DNA from: Comamonadaceae bacterium
GTDB lineage: Bacteria > Pseudomonadota > Gammaproteobacteria > Burkholderiales > Burkholderiaceae_C
Assembly: GCA_947453965.1 (NCBI GenBank)
Contig: CANGIQ010000002.1
Coordinates: 186,001 to 250,000 of the forward strand
Length of the DNA: 64,000 nt
Direction: 5' to 3'
The notes beneath the pieces were generated by a model. The model did not search any database, had not been told where the DNA came from, and saw nothing but the letters and a program-made list of their open reading frames with translations. Of this stretch, positions 9,210-18,192 are shown one piece after another. The translations under genes were made by a program, and so were the position numbers. Each line of letters opens with the position of its first letter. Position 1 is the first letter of the stretch.

Positions 9210-10283
9210 ATGCAATTCACCCCCACTCAACAACACGCCATGGCGTGGACGGCGCTCGCTGCCTTGGCGGCGCTGGTCTTGTGGTTGTTGGGCCCTGTCT
9301 TGATGCCCTTTGTGGTAGCCAGCGTTTTGGCTTATGCCTTGAGTCCTTTGGTGCAAACGGCTCAGCGTGCATGCGCCGGGCGCTTGCCGCGCCTGGTGGC
9401 CGTGGTGCTGGTGGAAGTGGTGTTTTTGCTGCTGTTGGTGGCCTTGTTTACTTTGTTGGTGCCCATCTTGGCCCATGAGTTGCCGCGCATGCGTGACCAA
9501 CTGCCGGTGCTGGTCGAACGGCTGCAAACCGAGGTAGTGCCTTGGTTGCGTGCCAAGGGCATCCATGTGGCATTGGACAGTGCCAACCTCAAAGCCCTGG
9601 TGCTGCAACTCTTCAACACCTCGTTTGACGACGGCTTCAAACAAGCGCTGACCTCGTTGCGCATTGGTGGCAGCGTGGCGCTGGCCGTGGTGGGCAATTT
9701 GGTGCTGATTCCGGTGGTGCTGTTTTATTTGTTGCTCGATTGGAAGCGCTTTGTGCGCCACGTCGAGGCCTTGGTGCCTGTGCCAGCACGCGCTGCCTAC
9801 GACAGCTTTGTGACCGAGTGCGACGACGTGCTGGGTCAATACCTGCGCGGGCAGTTGTCGGTGATGGCCTTGCTGGCGGTGTATTACAGCCTGGCCTTGT
9901 GGGCGTTTGGCTTGGAACTGGCGTTGCCAATTGGCGTGTTCACCGGCTTGGCCGTGTTTGTGCCGTACATCGGTTTTGGTTTTGGTTTGGTGTTGGCGCT
10001 GTTGGCCAGCGTGTTGCAGTTTGCCCCGAGCGAGGCTTTGGTGGTGGTGGCTGTGGTTTACGGTGCGGGCCAGTTGATTGAGAGTTTTGTGCTCACGCCC
10101 CGCTTGGTGGGAGAGCGCATTGGCTTGCACCCGCTGCATGTGATTTTTGCCCTGATGGCCTTTGGCCAGTTGTTTGGTTTTGTCGGTGTGTTGGTGGCTT
10201 TGCCGGTCAGTGCGGTGTTGCTGGTGGCCATTCGTCGCTTGCGCGCCCAGTACCAAGCCAGCGCTTTGTACCGTGGGGTGTGA
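9210..10283 (+). CDS. AI-2E family transporter (PerM-like inner-membrane permease)
   Basis: A 357-residue protein with about eight membrane segments: two near the N-terminus, a long soluble stretch with [19 protein letters not shown], then a C-terminal membrane bundle containing [16 protein letters not shown] and [20 protein letters not shown], as in the UPF0118/PerM family. The start is taken at 9210 ([13 protein letters not shown]), since upstream residues are not conserved. Family members have been linked to autoinducer export or Na+/H+ exchange, but the substrate here is unknown. hda follows at once, so the two are probably cotranscribed. Confidence 0.88.
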   Translation: MQFTPTQQHAMAWTALAALAALVLWLLGPVLMPFVVASVLAYALSPLVQTAQRACAGRLPRLVAVVLVEVVFLLLLVALFTLLVPILAHELPRMRDQLPVLVERLQTEVVPWLRAKGIHVALDSANLKALVLQLFNTSFDDGFKQALTSLRIGGSVALAVVGNLVLIPVVLFYLLLDWKRFVRHVEALVPVPARAAYDSFVTECDDVLGQYLRGQLSVMALLAVYYSLALWAFGLELALPIGVFTGLAVFVPYIGFGFGLVLALLASVLQFAPSEALVVVAVVYGAGQLIESFVLTPRLVGERIGLHPLHVIFALMAFGQLFGFVGVLVALPVSAVLLVAIRRLRAQYQASALYRGV

Positions 10284-10289
10284 GTGCAG

Positions 10290-10976
10290 ATGAAGCAAAT
10301 CGCGCTCGACATCGGTTTAGCCCCGGGCCCGAGCCTGAGTAACTTCTTTGCGGGCCCGAATCAAGCGGCGTTGCAGCACCTGCAGCTGTGGACCGGCAAT
10401 GACAAACGCTCGCCTGTGCCCACCTATGTGTGGGGCGAGAGTGGCAGTGGCAAAACCCATTTGTTGCGCGCCGTGCAAGCGGCTTTGCGCGACCAAAGCT
10501 GTCCTGTCGGTTGGATGGACGCCGCTGTGGCGGAACCTGCTGCGTTTGATGACACCTGGCGGGTGGTCATCTTGGACGATGTGCATCTGTACACCGCGGT
10601 GCAGCAACACGCGGCCTTCAACTGGTTTGTCAACGCCACCGCCCCCAGCGATGGCCAGCAACGTTGGGTCTTGGCCGCTGGAAGCGTGCCTCCCAGCGAT
10701 TTGGTCTTGCGTGAAGATTTACGCACCCGTTTGGGCTGGGGCCATATTTTTCAATTGCAAGTGCTCAGCGAAGCCGAGCGGCGTGCGGTGCTGCGCCAAC
10801 ATGCAGACGAGCGCGGTATTTTTTTGAGCGATGAGGTGATGGACTTCATGCTCAACCGCTTCAGCCGCGACTTGAGCAGCCTCATTCAACTCCTGGATCA
10901 ACTCGATGGCTATGCCTTGCAAACGCAGCGCGCCATCACCATCCCGTTGATCAAAGCCATGCTAGAAAACATCTGA
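10290..10976 (+). CDS. hda: DnaA regulatory inactivator Hda
   Basis: About 228 residues from the ATG at 10290 (an in-frame GTG at 10284 directly follows the perM stop). The N-terminal QIALDIGL resembles the beta-clamp-binding motif of Hda. A Walker A GESGSGKTH lies near residue 47, a Walker B VVILDDVHLY follows, and LREDLRTRLGWG carries the AAA+ arginine region. Hda bound to the clamp stimulates DnaA-ATP hydrolysis and limits re-initiation of replication. It overlaps the next gene by one base. This is a DnaA paralogue without the DNA-binding domain IV. Confidence 0.92.
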   Translation: MKQIALDIGLAPGPSLSNFFAGPNQAALQHLQLWTGNDKRSPVPTYVWGESGSGKTHLLRAVQAALRDQSCPVGWMDAAVAEPAAFDDTWRVVILDDVHLYTAVQQHAAFNWFVNATAPSDGQQRWVLAAGSVPPSDLVLREDLRTRLGWGHIFQLQVLSEAERRAVLRQHADERGIFLSDEVMDFMLNRFSRDLSSLIQLLDQLDGYALQTQRAITIPLIKAMLENI

Positions 10977-11647
10977 TGAAACTTGCTTTATTCGACCTCG
11001 ACCACACCTTGCTGCCGATTGATTCAGACCAATCGTGGGGCGAGTTCACCGTGCGTTTGGGCTGGCATGAACGCGATGCCTTCATCCAACGCAACGATGC
11101 GTTTTATGCCCACTACCAAGCGGGTACGTTGGACATTCACGACTATGTGCGCTTTGCGGCCGAGGCGTTTTGTCAGCGTGGCCCCGAAGTTGCTGCCCAG
11201 GCGCATGCACAGTTCATGCGCGAGGTCATTCAGCCCGCGATTCGCCCTGAGGCGCAGGCCTTGGTGCAAAAACACCGCGATGCGGGCGCGCGCATCCTCA
11301 TCATCACCGCCACCAACGAGTTTGTGACCCGCCCGATTGCCAAAGCCTTTGGCGTGGATGACTTGATTGCGGTGGAGCTGGTGCGCGATGCCAACGGCTG
11401 GTTCACCAACGAAATCAGCGGCGTGCCCAGCTTGCGCGAAGGCAAAGTGCAACGTCTGCAACAATGGCTGCAACGCGAAGGCTTGGACTGGGCCGATGTG
11501 GAAGCCACCTTCTACAGCGATTCCCGCAACGATTTGCCCCTGTTGGAGCGCGTCAACCACCCCGTGGCGACCAATCCCGACGACACACTGCGCGCCGTGG
11601 CCCTGGACAAGGGCTGGCCGATTTTGGAACTCTTCCCAAAACAATGA
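10976..11647 (+). CDS. HAD-superfamily subfamily IB phosphatase (SerB-like)
   Basis: A 223-residue hydrolase. Motif I is FDLDHTLLPIDSDQSWGEF (nucleophile Asp8, acid Asp10), motif II is IITATN, and motif IV is YSDSRNDLPLLE. The cap sits between motifs I and II, as in phosphoserine-phosphatase-like class IB enzymes. The substrate is unknown; proteins at this position next to pcnB are usually annotated only as HAD hydrolases. Its ATG shares a base with the hda stop (TGATG), and its stop overlaps the pcnB ATG, so the three genes are tightly coupled. Confidence 0.9.
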   Translation: MKLALFDLDHTLLPIDSDQSWGEFTVRLGWHERDAFIQRNDAFYAHYQAGTLDIHDYVRFAAEAFCQRGPEVAAQAHAQFMREVIQPAIRPEAQALVQKHRDAGARILIITATNEFVTRPIAKAFGVDDLIAVELVRDANGWFTNEISGVPSLREGKVQRLQQWLQREGLDWADVEATFYSDSRNDLPLLERVNHPVATNPDDTLRAVALDKGWPILELFPKQ

Positions 11648-13200
11648 TCAAACAATTCATCAACAAGCTGATGGGCAAAGCCTCCACCAGCAGCAAGCCC
11701 AGCTTGGGCAAGCGCCAGGTGGTGCCTGCCAAAGTGCATGGCATCAATGTCGACTGGGTCGACGAACGCGCGCTCAACGTCGTGCGCACCTTGCAAGACC
11801 GCGGCTTTGAGGCCTACATCGTGGGCGGTGCCGTGCGCGATTTGTTGCTCGGCTTGAAACCCAAAGACTTTGATGTGGCCACCAACGCCACGCCCGAACA
11901 AGTCAAGGCCGCATTCCGACGTGCCTTCATCATTGGCCGACGTTTTCGCATCGTGCACGTGGTGTACGGACGCGGCCGTGAGCATGAAGTGATCGAGGTG
12001 TCGACCTTCCGTGCCCACCTGGACAATGCCGACGCTGAACAAGTCAAAGGCAACGAGCGCAGCAGCAAGCAAGAATTGGCAGGCATGAAGCATGCCGTGG
12101 ACGCCAGCGGTCGCGTACTGCGCGACAACGTGTGGGGCCCGCAAGACCAAGACGCGGCGCGCCGTGACTTCACCATCAATGCCATGTACTACGACCCTGA
12201 AACGGGCAACGTGATTGACTACCACGGTGGCATTGCCGACGCGAAGAAAAAAGTCATTCGCATGATTGGCGACCCGGCCTTGCGCTACCGCGAAGACCCG
12301 GTGCGCATCATCCGTGCGGTGCGCTTTGCTGCCAAGCTCTCGGCCTTGGGTTTTAAGATGGAAGCCAAAACTGCGGCTCCCTTGAAGCGTGCGGTCAAAC
12401 TGCTGGCCGATGTGCCGCAAAGCCGTTTGTTTGATGAAATGCTCAAGCTGTTGCAAACCGGCCATGCTTTGGCGAGCATTGAGCAACTCAAGCAACAAGG
12501 CTTGGCCAAAGGCATTTACCCCTTGCTCGACATCGTGGTCGAACGTTCGGATGAAGAGTTTGTCCAAACCGCTTTGAAGGACACCGACCGCCGTGTGGGC
12601 GAGGGCAAACCTGTGGCGCCGAGCTTTTTGCTGGCCTGTGTGCTGTGGTCGGATGTGCGCGAAACCTGGGCGCAACGACGCGTCAAACAACCGCCATTCC
12701 CAGCCTTGCAAGATGCGATTGACGAGGTGTTCGAGTCGCGCATTGGCGATGTGTCGGGTCGCGGCAAATTGGGCTCAGACATGCGCGAAATCTGGCTGAT
12801 GCAACCCCGCTTTGAAAAGCGCGTGGGCAGCGGCCCGTGGAGCTTGGTGGAGCAAGCCCGTTTTCGCGCCGGCTTTGACTTCATGCGTTTGCGCGCCGAT
12901 GTCGGTGAGGTGGACGAGGTCTTGGCCGATTGGTGGCAAGAATTCAGCTTGGCCGATGACGCGACCCGCGAAGACTTGCTGCAACAGGTTCGTCAGGAGC
13001 AGCAAAAAGCCCAGCGTGCCCCGCGCGTGCATGCGGTCCGCCGTGCCGAAAAACCGGCCGAAGATCCACGGTTTCGCGATGTCGAGCCTGCGGAAGGCTC
13101 AGCCGACGAGGAGGGCGGTGCAGGCCCGGCCAAGAAACGTCGCCGCCGTCGACGCAAGCCCAGTGGCGGAGCCACCGGTAGCGCGCCAGCTGCCGAGTAA
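11644..13200 (+). CDS. pcnB: Poly(A) polymerase I
   Basis: A 518-residue class II nucleotidyltransferase that adds 3' poly(A) tails, marking RNAs for decay. The head domain has YIVGGAVRDLLLGLKPKDFD with the GG and D-x-D catalytic features, then RRDFTINAMYYDPETGNVID and the RYREDPVRIIRAVRFAAKL neck motif. The C-terminus is a basic, disordered tail (KKRRRRRRKPSGG) typical of PcnB. The start at 11644 overlaps the HAD stop by four bases; a longer frame upstream lies inside the HAD gene in another phase and is not used. folK follows after 15 bases. Confidence 0.95.
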   Translation: MIKQFINKLMGKASTSSKPSLGKRQVVPAKVHGINVDWVDERALNVVRTLQDRGFEAYIVGGAVRDLLLGLKPKDFDVATNATPEQVKAAFRRAFIIGRRFRIVHVVYGRGREHEVIEVSTFRAHLDNADAEQVKGNERSSKQELAGMKHAVDASGRVLRDNVWGPQDQDAARRDFTINAMYYDPETGNVIDYHGGIADAKKKVIRMIGDPALRYREDPVRIIRAVRFAAKLSALGFKMEAKTAAPLKRAVKLLADVPQSRLFDEMLKLLQTGHALASIEQLKQQGLAKGIYPLLDIVVERSDEEFVQTALKDTDRRVGEGKPVAPSFLLACVLWSDVRETWAQRRVKQPPFPALQDAIDEVFESRIGDVSGRGKLGSDMREIWLMQPRFEKRVGSGPWSLVEQARFRAGFDFMRLRADVGEVDEVLADWWQEFSLADDATREDLLQQVRQEQQKAQRAPRVHAVRRAEKPAEDPRFRDVEPAEGSADEEGGAGPAKKRRRRRRKPSGGATGSAPAAE

Positions 13201-13215
13201 ACCCGGACATCGGCC

Positions 13216-13698
13216 ATGCTGACGCAAGCTGTGACGGCATGTGTGGCACTGGGTGCCAATTTAGGGGATGCGACCGCTGCCGTGGCGCAGGCCGCATCCG
13301 CGTTGGCTGCGTTGCCTGGCACGCAGCTGCTGCGCGTGTCGTCGCTCTACCGCAGCGCGCCGTTCGAGGCCCAAGGTCCTGACTTCATCAACGCCGTTGC
13401 CTTGCTGCAAACACATCTGGAACCCTTGGCGTTGCTGGATGCGCTGCAAGCGCTAGAGCAGGCAAGCGGCCGTGAACGACCGTATCACCATGCCCCACGA
13501 ACGCTGGATTTGGATGTGATTTTTCACGGAGACACCGTGTTGAACACGCCACGGCTGACGCTGCCGCATCCGCGCTGGTCTGAGCGTGCGTTTGTTTTGG
13601 TGCCTTTGGCGGAGGTGGCGCCCGAACGCGTCAACCTAGCCTTGCTTGAGGCGGTGAAAGATCAGCCGATTGAGCGATTGACCGGCTTGCGCCCATGA
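13216..13698 (+). CDS. folK: 2-amino-4-hydroxy-6-hydroxymethyldihydropteridine pyrophosphokinase
   Basis: A 160-residue HPPK that pyrophosphorylates the pterin alcohol before folP in folate synthesis. ACVALGANLGD opens the fold, SSLYRSAPFEAQGPDFINAV follows, and the signature RTLDLDVIFHGD carries the Mg-binding aspartates. Ends with LPHPRWSERAFVLVPLAEVAP. pcnB-folK adjacency is conserved in many proteobacteria. The gene ends 64 bases before the phosphate gene pair, which has its own regulatory site. Confidence 0.96.
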   Translation: MLTQAVTACVALGANLGDATAAVAQAASALAALPGTQLLRVSSLYRSAPFEAQGPDFINAVALLQTHLEPLALLDALQALEQASGRERPYHHAPRTLDLDVIFHGDTVLNTPRLTLPHPRWSERAFVLVPLAEVAPERVNLALLEAVKDQPIERLTGLRP

Positions 13699-13716
13699 GC
13701 TGCGATTACACTTCTC

Positions 13717-13737
13717 CTGTCATTAAAACGTCATAAA
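13717..13737 (+). promoter_or_regulatory. Pho box (PhoB operator) before the phosphate transport pair
   Basis: CTGTCAT (13717-13723), TAAA, then ACGTCAT (13728-13734) and AAA: two seven-base direct repeats spaced 11 bases apart, the layout of the PhoB-binding consensus CTGTCAT-N4-CTGTCAT. It lies 28 bases before the ATG of the PhoU-like gene. Induction by phosphate limitation is an inference from this match. Confidence 0.7.
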
Positions 13738-13761
13738 TTCGTTCGTTCACAGGAGAACCCC

Positions 13762-14409
13762 ATGCTATTTGGGAAATTGTTGCCCACAGAAGGCAATTTT
13801 TTTGTCATGTTCAACCAACATGCAGACCGCATCGTGGAAGCCGCACACGCGTTTTCTGAATTGGTGGCGAACTACAACGATCCGATCTTGCGTGACAAGT
13901 TCAACCAAGACGTGGACAACGCCGAGCGCGCCGCTGACCGCGTGACCCACGATGTCAACCGTGCGATTCACCAAACCTTCATCACACCGATCGACCGCGA
14001 GCAAATTCACTCCTTGATCAACACCATGGACGATGTGGCTGATTTGATCCAAGACTCGGCAGAAACCATGGCCTTGTATGACGTGCGCCACATGACCGAA
14101 GAAATCGTGCGTTTGACCGATTTGAGCGTCAAGTGCTGCGAGCGTCTGCGCGATGCCGTCAAGCTGCTGGACAAAATTGCCGATCAGTCCACTGCAGAAG
14201 CTGCGCTCAAGACCTGCGAAGAGATTGACCGCTTGGAGTCCGATGCCGACCGCGTGATGCGCAGCGCCATGAGCAAGCTGTTCCGCGAAGAGCCCGATGT
14301 GCGCGAAGTGATCAAGCTCAAAGCCATCTACGAATTGTTGGAAACCATCACCGACAAGTGCGAAGACGTGGCCAACTTGATCGAGGGCATCGTCCTCGAA
14401 AACTCTTAA
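13762..14409 (+). CDS. DUF47 / PhoU-like accessory protein of the Pit transporter
   Basis: A 215-residue, all-helical cytosolic protein (MLFGKLLPTEGNFFVMFNQH, later DREQIHSLINTMDDVADLIQ and CEEIDRLESDADRVMRSAM) of the TIGR00153/DUF47 family, distantly related to PhoU. Such proteins are nearly always encoded next to Pit-type phosphate transporters and probably regulate them. AGGAG lies seven bases upstream of the ATG. It is first in a two-gene unit behind the Pho box, with the transporter 13 bases downstream. Confidence 0.92.
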   Translation: MLFGKLLPTEGNFFVMFNQHADRIVEAAHAFSELVANYNDPILRDKFNQDVDNAERAADRVTHDVNRAIHQTFITPIDREQIHSLINTMDDVADLIQDSAETMALYDVRHMTEEIVRLTDLSVKCCERLRDAVKLLDKIADQSTAEAALKTCEEIDRLESDADRVMRSAMSKLFREEPDVREVIKLKAIYELLETITDKCEDVANLIEGIVLENS

Positions 14410-14422
14410 TCACGAGTCCCGT

Positions 14423-15433
14423 ATGGAAACCGTACAAACCGCCTTTTGGGTGGTCGCTCTGCTGGTTGTGTTGGCCTTGATGTTTGACTTCATGAATGGC
14501 TTTCACGATGCGGCGAACTCCATTGCCACGGTGGTCTCCACCGGGGTGCTCAAGCCTGCGCAAGCGGTGCTGTTTGCGGCCTTTTTCAACTTTGTGGCCA
14601 TCTTTATCTTCCACTTGAGTGTGGCAGCGACGGTGGGCAAGGGCATTGTGCAACCCGGCATCGTCGACACCCATGTGGTGTTTGGCGCCTTGCTCGGGGC
14701 CATCACTTGGAACGTGATCACCTGGTATTACGGCATTCCCAGCAGCTCTTCACATGCGCTGATTGGTGGCATTTCAGGTGCTGTGATTGCTAAAGCAGGC
14801 ACCAGTGCATTGATTGCTGCCGGTATCTTGAAAACCGTGGCGTTTATCTTTGTGTCGCCTTTGTTGGGTTTCACCTTAGGTTCATTGATGATGGTGGCCG
14901 TGGCCTGGATTTTTCGCAGTTTCAGACCGTCACGCGTGGACAAATGGTTCCGTCGTTTGCAGCTGGTTTCTGCGGGCGCCTACAGCTTGGGCCATGGTGG
15001 CAACGATGCACAAAAAACCATCGGCATCATTTGGATGTTGTTGCTGGCCACGGGCTATGCATCGGCAGAAGACAAGTCGCCCCCTAGCTGGACCATCGTC
15101 AGTTGCTACATGGCGATTGGCTTGGGCACCATGTTTGGCGGCTGGCGCATTGTGAAAACCATGGGCCAAAAAATCACCAAGCTCAAGCCTGTGGGTGGTT
15201 TTTGTGCTGAAACGGGCGGTGCCATGACCTTGTTCTTGGCCACGGCTTTGGGTATTCCGGTGTCCACTACCCACACCATCACGGGTGCGATTGTGGGTGT
15301 GGGCTCTACCCAGCGCGCCAGTGCCGTGCGTTGGGGCGTGGCAGGCGGCATTGTGTGGGCTTGGATCTTGACGATCCCAGCCAGCGCGTTTGTGGCTGGT
15401 GTGGCGTATTGGATCAGCCTGACCTTGTTCTAA
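14423..15433 (+). CDS. pit: Pit-family inorganic phosphate transporter
   Basis: A 336-residue inner-membrane protein with two inverted repeats. The N-repeat contains FDFMNGFHDAANSIATVVST and the C-repeat contains GAYSLGHGGNDAQKTIGIIW, both with the GxNDA-like phosphate-site signature. About ten membrane segments. Pit proteins bring in metal-phosphate complexes using the proton gradient. The DUF47 partner and the Pho box upstream support a phosphate role; a Pho box before a Pit gene suggests this is the phosphate-starvation-inducible form. Confidence 0.93.
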   Translation: METVQTAFWVVALLVVLALMFDFMNGFHDAANSIATVVSTGVLKPAQAVLFAAFFNFVAIFIFHLSVAATVGKGIVQPGIVDTHVVFGALLGAITWNVITWYYGIPSSSSHALIGGISGAVIAKAGTSALIAAGILKTVAFIFVSPLLGFTLGSLMMVAVAWIFRSFRPSRVDKWFRRLQLVSAGAYSLGHGGNDAQKTIGIIWMLLLATGYASAEDKSPPSWTIVSCYMAIGLGTMFGGWRIVKTMGQKITKLKPVGGFCAETGGAMTLFLATALGIPVSTTHTITGAIVGVGSTQRASAVRWGVAGGIVWAWILTIPASAFVAGVAYWISLTLF

Positions 15434-15460
15434 GGCCCTCGCAATGAGGTCAGCGCGGCC

Positions 15461-15907
15461 TTATTGCGAAATCTTTTGGGCTTCTTCGATCTGGTATTCG
15501 AAGTAGCGCTGAAAGCTGAACACGATGCTTGACATGAGCACGGTGGCGCCAATCAGCAACGACACCACGATGGCGCCAATGGTCAGCCAATTGGTTTGGC
15601 CGGCTTGGGCTTCTGGTTCTGCCGTGGGGTTGAACTTGGCATTCCATACCTCGGGCGTCATCAAGGCGTAGACGATGGCATTCAAGGCGCATGCGGCGAT
15701 GGTGAAGCCCAGCAGGGGAATCAACCACCAGCTGGTCATGTCATCCAAGCCGTGTTGTTTGACCCGTTCAATGCCGTAAAACCCCAAGGCGGTTGGGATC
15801 GGTAGTAGCCAGCCCAGCGTGTCCCAGAGCCCAAAAAGATAAAAACGATGCAGCCCCAAAGGGCCCCCGATGAAGGTCAACCAAGCTGCGGTAGTTTTGT
15901 TTTTCAT
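15461..15907 (-). CDS. TM2-domain-like membrane protein
   Basis: A 148-residue protein. The opening MKNKTTAAWLTFIGGPLGLH followed by RFYLFGLWDTLGW is the TM2/NINE motif with its GGxxGLHRFY turn. Further hydrophobic segments at about residues 60-80 and 110-130 suggest four membrane spans. Function unknown. It is convergent with pit, with only 27 bases between the stops, and divergent from rpsP. No operon partner. Confidence 0.8.
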   Translation of the reverse strand: MKNKTTAAWLTFIGGPLGLHRFYLFGLWDTLGWLLPIPTALGFYGIERVKQHGLDDMTSWWLIPLLGFTIAACALNAIVYALMTPEVWNAKFNPTAEPEAQAGQTNWLTIGAIVVSLLIGATVLMSSIVFSFQRYFEYQIEEAQKISQ

Positions 15908-15925
15908 AAGTTGCAGTGTAGACGG

Positions 15926-15944
15926 CTATAATGGAGAGCTTTTC
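15926..15944 (+). promoter_or_regulatory. rpsP-operon promoter
   Basis: CTATAATGGAGAGCTTTTC contains a perfect TATAAT (15927-15932). The discriminator after it is nearly identical to that of the rplS promoter (CTATAATGGTGGGCTTTTC) and similar to that of rpsT. The -35 is weak. This gives a leader of about 80 bases before the rpsP ATG at 16019. Confidence 0.65.
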
Positions 15945-16018
15945 AGCGTGTCGCAGGCCGGGTGGCCTTTAGCGCGTGTCTCAAACGTTGAAAACACCAA
16001 CCACCCGAAGGATTCATC

Positions 16019-16270
16019 ATGGTCGTTATCCGACTCTCCCGCGGCGGCTCTAAAGCCCGTCCGTTTTTTAACATTGTTGTGGCTGACAAGCGCGTTCGCC
16101 GCGATGGTCGCTTCATCGAGCGTATCGGTTTTTACAACCCCATCGCCAAAGGTGGCGAAGAGGGCCTGCGCATTGCGCAAGACCGTCTGACCCATTGGAC
16201 CGGCGTGGGCGCACAGTGCTCACCCACAGTGGTGCGTTTGATCAAGCAAGCTTCTAAAGCAGCTGCTTAA
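16019..16270 (+). CDS. rpsP: 30S ribosomal protein S16
   Basis: 83 residues beginning [20 protein letters not shown], the S16 signature; it binds 16S rRNA early in small-subunit assembly. It heads the classical rpsP-rimM-trmD-rplS operon, with rimM 14 bases downstream. AAGGA lies upstream of the ATG. Confidence 0.98.
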   Translation: MVVIRLSRGGSKARPFFNIVVADKRVRRDGRFIERIGFYNPIAKGGEEGLRIAQDRLTHWTGVGAQCSPTVVRLIKQASKAAA

Positions 16271-16284
16271 TTGACCCACACGGT

Positions 16285-16854
16285 ATGGCCATCACGCTAG
16301 GCTTGGATGCCGCAGAACTTCCTGCGGATGCAATCGAAGTCGGGCGTATTGCCGATGCCTGGGGCATCAAAGGCTGGTTCAAAGTCTTGCCCTACAGCGC
16401 TTCTCCGGAAGCGCTTTTTTCTTCCAAGCGTTGGTTTTTACAACCCGCTGAAAAAGGTGCTAAAACCTTCACCGGCACCGTGCTTCTGAAAATCATTGAA
16501 GCCAAAGATCATTCCGACACCGTGGTGGCACACGCACAAGATGTGCCAGACCGCAATGTCGCAGAGCTGCTCAAAGGCGCGCGTATCTTTGTGGCTCGCT
16601 CGAGTTTTCCAACCCCCGAAGCTGATGAGTACTACTGGGTCGATTTGATTGGCCTAGACGTGGTCAACCGCGAGGGTCTGGCCCTGGGACGCGTACATGA
16701 GCTATTGCACACAGGCCCTCAGACCGTGTTAGTACTTGCTTACGAAGAAGACGGCAAAGCCAAAGAGCGCATGATTCCGTTCGTCAATGCCTACATTGAC
16801 CAGGTGGATTTACCCGCTCGACGCATCACCGCCGATTGGCAAGCCGATTACTGA
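16285..16854 (+). CDS. rimM: Ribosome maturation factor RimM
   Basis: A 189-residue 16S rRNA processing factor that binds S19 during maturation of the 30S head. The N-domain carries VGRIADAWGIKGWFKVLPYS and the PRC-barrel C-domain carries YYWVDLIGLDVVNREGLALG and ends near MIPFVNAYIDQVDLPARRIT, all typical of the family. Second gene of the rpsP operon. trmD follows closely. Confidence 0.96.
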   Translation: MAITLGLDAAELPADAIEVGRIADAWGIKGWFKVLPYSASPEALFSSKRWFLQPAEKGAKTFTGTVLLKIIEAKDHSDTVVAHAQDVPDRNVAELLKGARIFVARSSFPTPEADEYYWVDLIGLDVVNREGLALGRVHELLHTGPQTVLVLAYEEDGKAKERMIPFVNAYIDQVDLPARRITADWQADY

Positions 16855-16876
16855 CGCGCACGCGAAAGGCCCAGCC

Positions 16877-17638
16877 GTGCGGTTTGACGTCATCACGCTT
16901 TTTCCCGAACTCTTTGAGCCTTTTCTCAAAAGTGGCGTGACACGCCGTGCCTATGAGGGCGGGTTGGTCGATGTTCGTCTGTGGAACCCCCGAGATTTTG
17001 CCGAAGGCAATTACCGCCGCGTTGACGACCGCTCGTTTGGTGGCGGCCCCGGCATGGTCATGATGGCGCAACCACTGGCGGCTTGCCTGGCCGTCATTCG
17101 GGCAGACCGAGGCCAAGCACGCGATGTGGCGCCTTTGGTCCTGTTCTCGCCTGTGGGAGAGACCTTGCGGCATGCCTCGGTTCAACAGTGGTCCGACAGC
17201 CAGGGCGCTGTGTTGCTGTGCGGACGCTACGAGGGGATCGACCAGCGGTTCATTGATGCCCATGTCGACATGCAAATCAGCTTAGGCGATTTTGTGCTGT
17301 CAGGCGGTGAATTGGCGGCCATGGCCTTGCTCGATGCGGTGGCCCGTTTACAGCCTGGCGTGCTCAATGACGAGGGCAGTCATCAACTCGACAGCTTCAA
17401 CCCCGCCTTGGATGGGTTGCTCGATTGCCCCCATTACACCCGGCCCGACATGTGGAACGGGCGGGGCGTACCGCCTGAGCTGATGTCTGGTCACCATGCG
17501 CAGATTGAGCGCTGGCGCCGCGACCAGCGTTTGCTGCTGACGGCTCGTCTGCGCCCAGAACTGATTGAGGCGGCGCGTGCCGCCCAGAAGCTCACGCGGC
17601 AAGATGAGGCTGTTTTGAAGACTCAAAACTCGCTATAA
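16877..17638 (+). CDS. trmD: tRNA (guanine-N1-)-methyltransferase
   Basis: A 253-residue SPOUT enzyme that methylates G37 of tRNAs using SAM, preventing frameshifts. The start is placed at the GTG at 16877 ([20 protein letters not shown]); a longer frame from 16787 would overlap rimM and lacks family similarity. Motifs are [20 protein letters not shown] and the trefoil-knot segments [19 protein letters not shown] and [20 protein letters not shown]. Third gene of the operon. The rplS promoter overlaps its 3' end. Confidence 0.97.
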   Translation: MRFDVITLFPELFEPFLKSGVTRRAYEGGLVDVRLWNPRDFAEGNYRRVDDRSFGGGPGMVMMAQPLAACLAVIRADRGQARDVAPLVLFSPVGETLRHASVQQWSDSQGAVLLCGRYEGIDQRFIDAHVDMQISLGDFVLSGGELAAMALLDAVARLQPGVLNDEGSHQLDSFNPALDGLLDCPHYTRPDMWNGRGVPPELMSGHHAQIERWRRDQRLLLTARLRPELIEAARAAQKLTRQDEAVLKTQNSL

Positions 17639-17651
17639 TGGTGGGCTTTTC
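17633..17651 (+). promoter_or_regulatory. Internal rplS promoter
   Basis: CTATAATGGTGGGCTTTTC, with TATAAT at 17634-17639, overlaps the trmD stop. It shares core and discriminator with the rpsP promoter. It would let rplS be made in excess over rimM and trmD, as its product is needed one per ribosome. Confidence 0.6.
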
Positions 17652-17729
17652 GATCCTCTGGTCGGCCGCTTCGCGCCTTTGTTGCAAGAAGCCTTTTGTG
17701 TAGCGCGATCAAGATCTTTAGAGGAAAAC

Positions 17730-18128
17730 ATGAACCTGATCCAAACTCTTGAGGCAGAAGAAATTGCCCGCCTCGGCAAAACCATCCCCGAATTCGCACC
17801 TGGCGACACAGTCATTGTGAGCGTCAACGTGGTTGAAGGTACACGCAAGCGTGTGCAGGCCTACGAAGGTGTGGTGATCGCTAAGCGCAACCGTGGCCTC
17901 AACAGCGGCTTCACCGTGCGCAAGATCTCCAGCGGCGAAGGCGTGGAGCGTACGTTCCAAACCTACAGCCCACTGATCGCCAGCATCGAAGTCAAGCGTC
18001 GTGGTGATGTGCGTCGTGCCAAGTTGTACTACTTGCGTGACCGCAGCGGCAAGTCGGCTCGTATCAAAGAAAAATTGGTCAGCAAGTCGGCCGCCGCTTC
18101 CAAAGCAGCAGCTGCCGCCGCTCAGTAA
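17730..18128 (+). CDS. rplS: 50S ribosomal protein L19
   Basis: 132 residues from the ATG at 17730 ([20 protein letters not shown]), with GAGGAAA just upstream. The core [20 protein letters not shown] and [20 protein letters not shown] is diagnostic for L19, which sits at the 30S-50S interface. A C-terminal Ala/Lys extension ([13 protein letters not shown]) is common in the group. Last gene of the rpsP operon, followed by a terminator. Confidence 0.97.
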   Translation: MNLIQTLEAEEIARLGKTIPEFAPGDTVIVSVNVVEGTRKRVQAYEGVVIAKRNRGLNSGFTVRKISSGEGVERTFQTYSPLIASIEVKRRGDVRRAKLYYLRDRSGKSARIKEKLVSKSAAASKAAAAAAQ

Positions 18129-18155
18129 GCCCTACGCTCACTGTTGCGAACCAAG

Positions 18156-18190
18156 AAGCCACCCCAAGTGCCAACTTGCGGTGGCTTTTC
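18156..18190 (+). terminator. Intrinsic terminator of the rpsP-rplS operon
   Basis: AAGCCACC (18156-18163) pairs with GGTGGCTT (18180-18187) and is followed by TTT. The nudix gene starts three bases after it, so some read-through into it is possible. Confidence 0.7.
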
Positions 18191-18192
18191 TC

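Noticed and set aside
9171-10298. Long minus-strand frame opposite the PerM-like gene (375 codons, His/Gln-rich)
   Set aside because: An antisense shadow caused by G+C-rich codon use; the composition is not that of a real protein and the plus strand is clearly coding.
11512-12711. 399-codon minus-strand frame opposite pcnB
   Set aside because: Shadow of the pcnB frame, with no recognisable motif.
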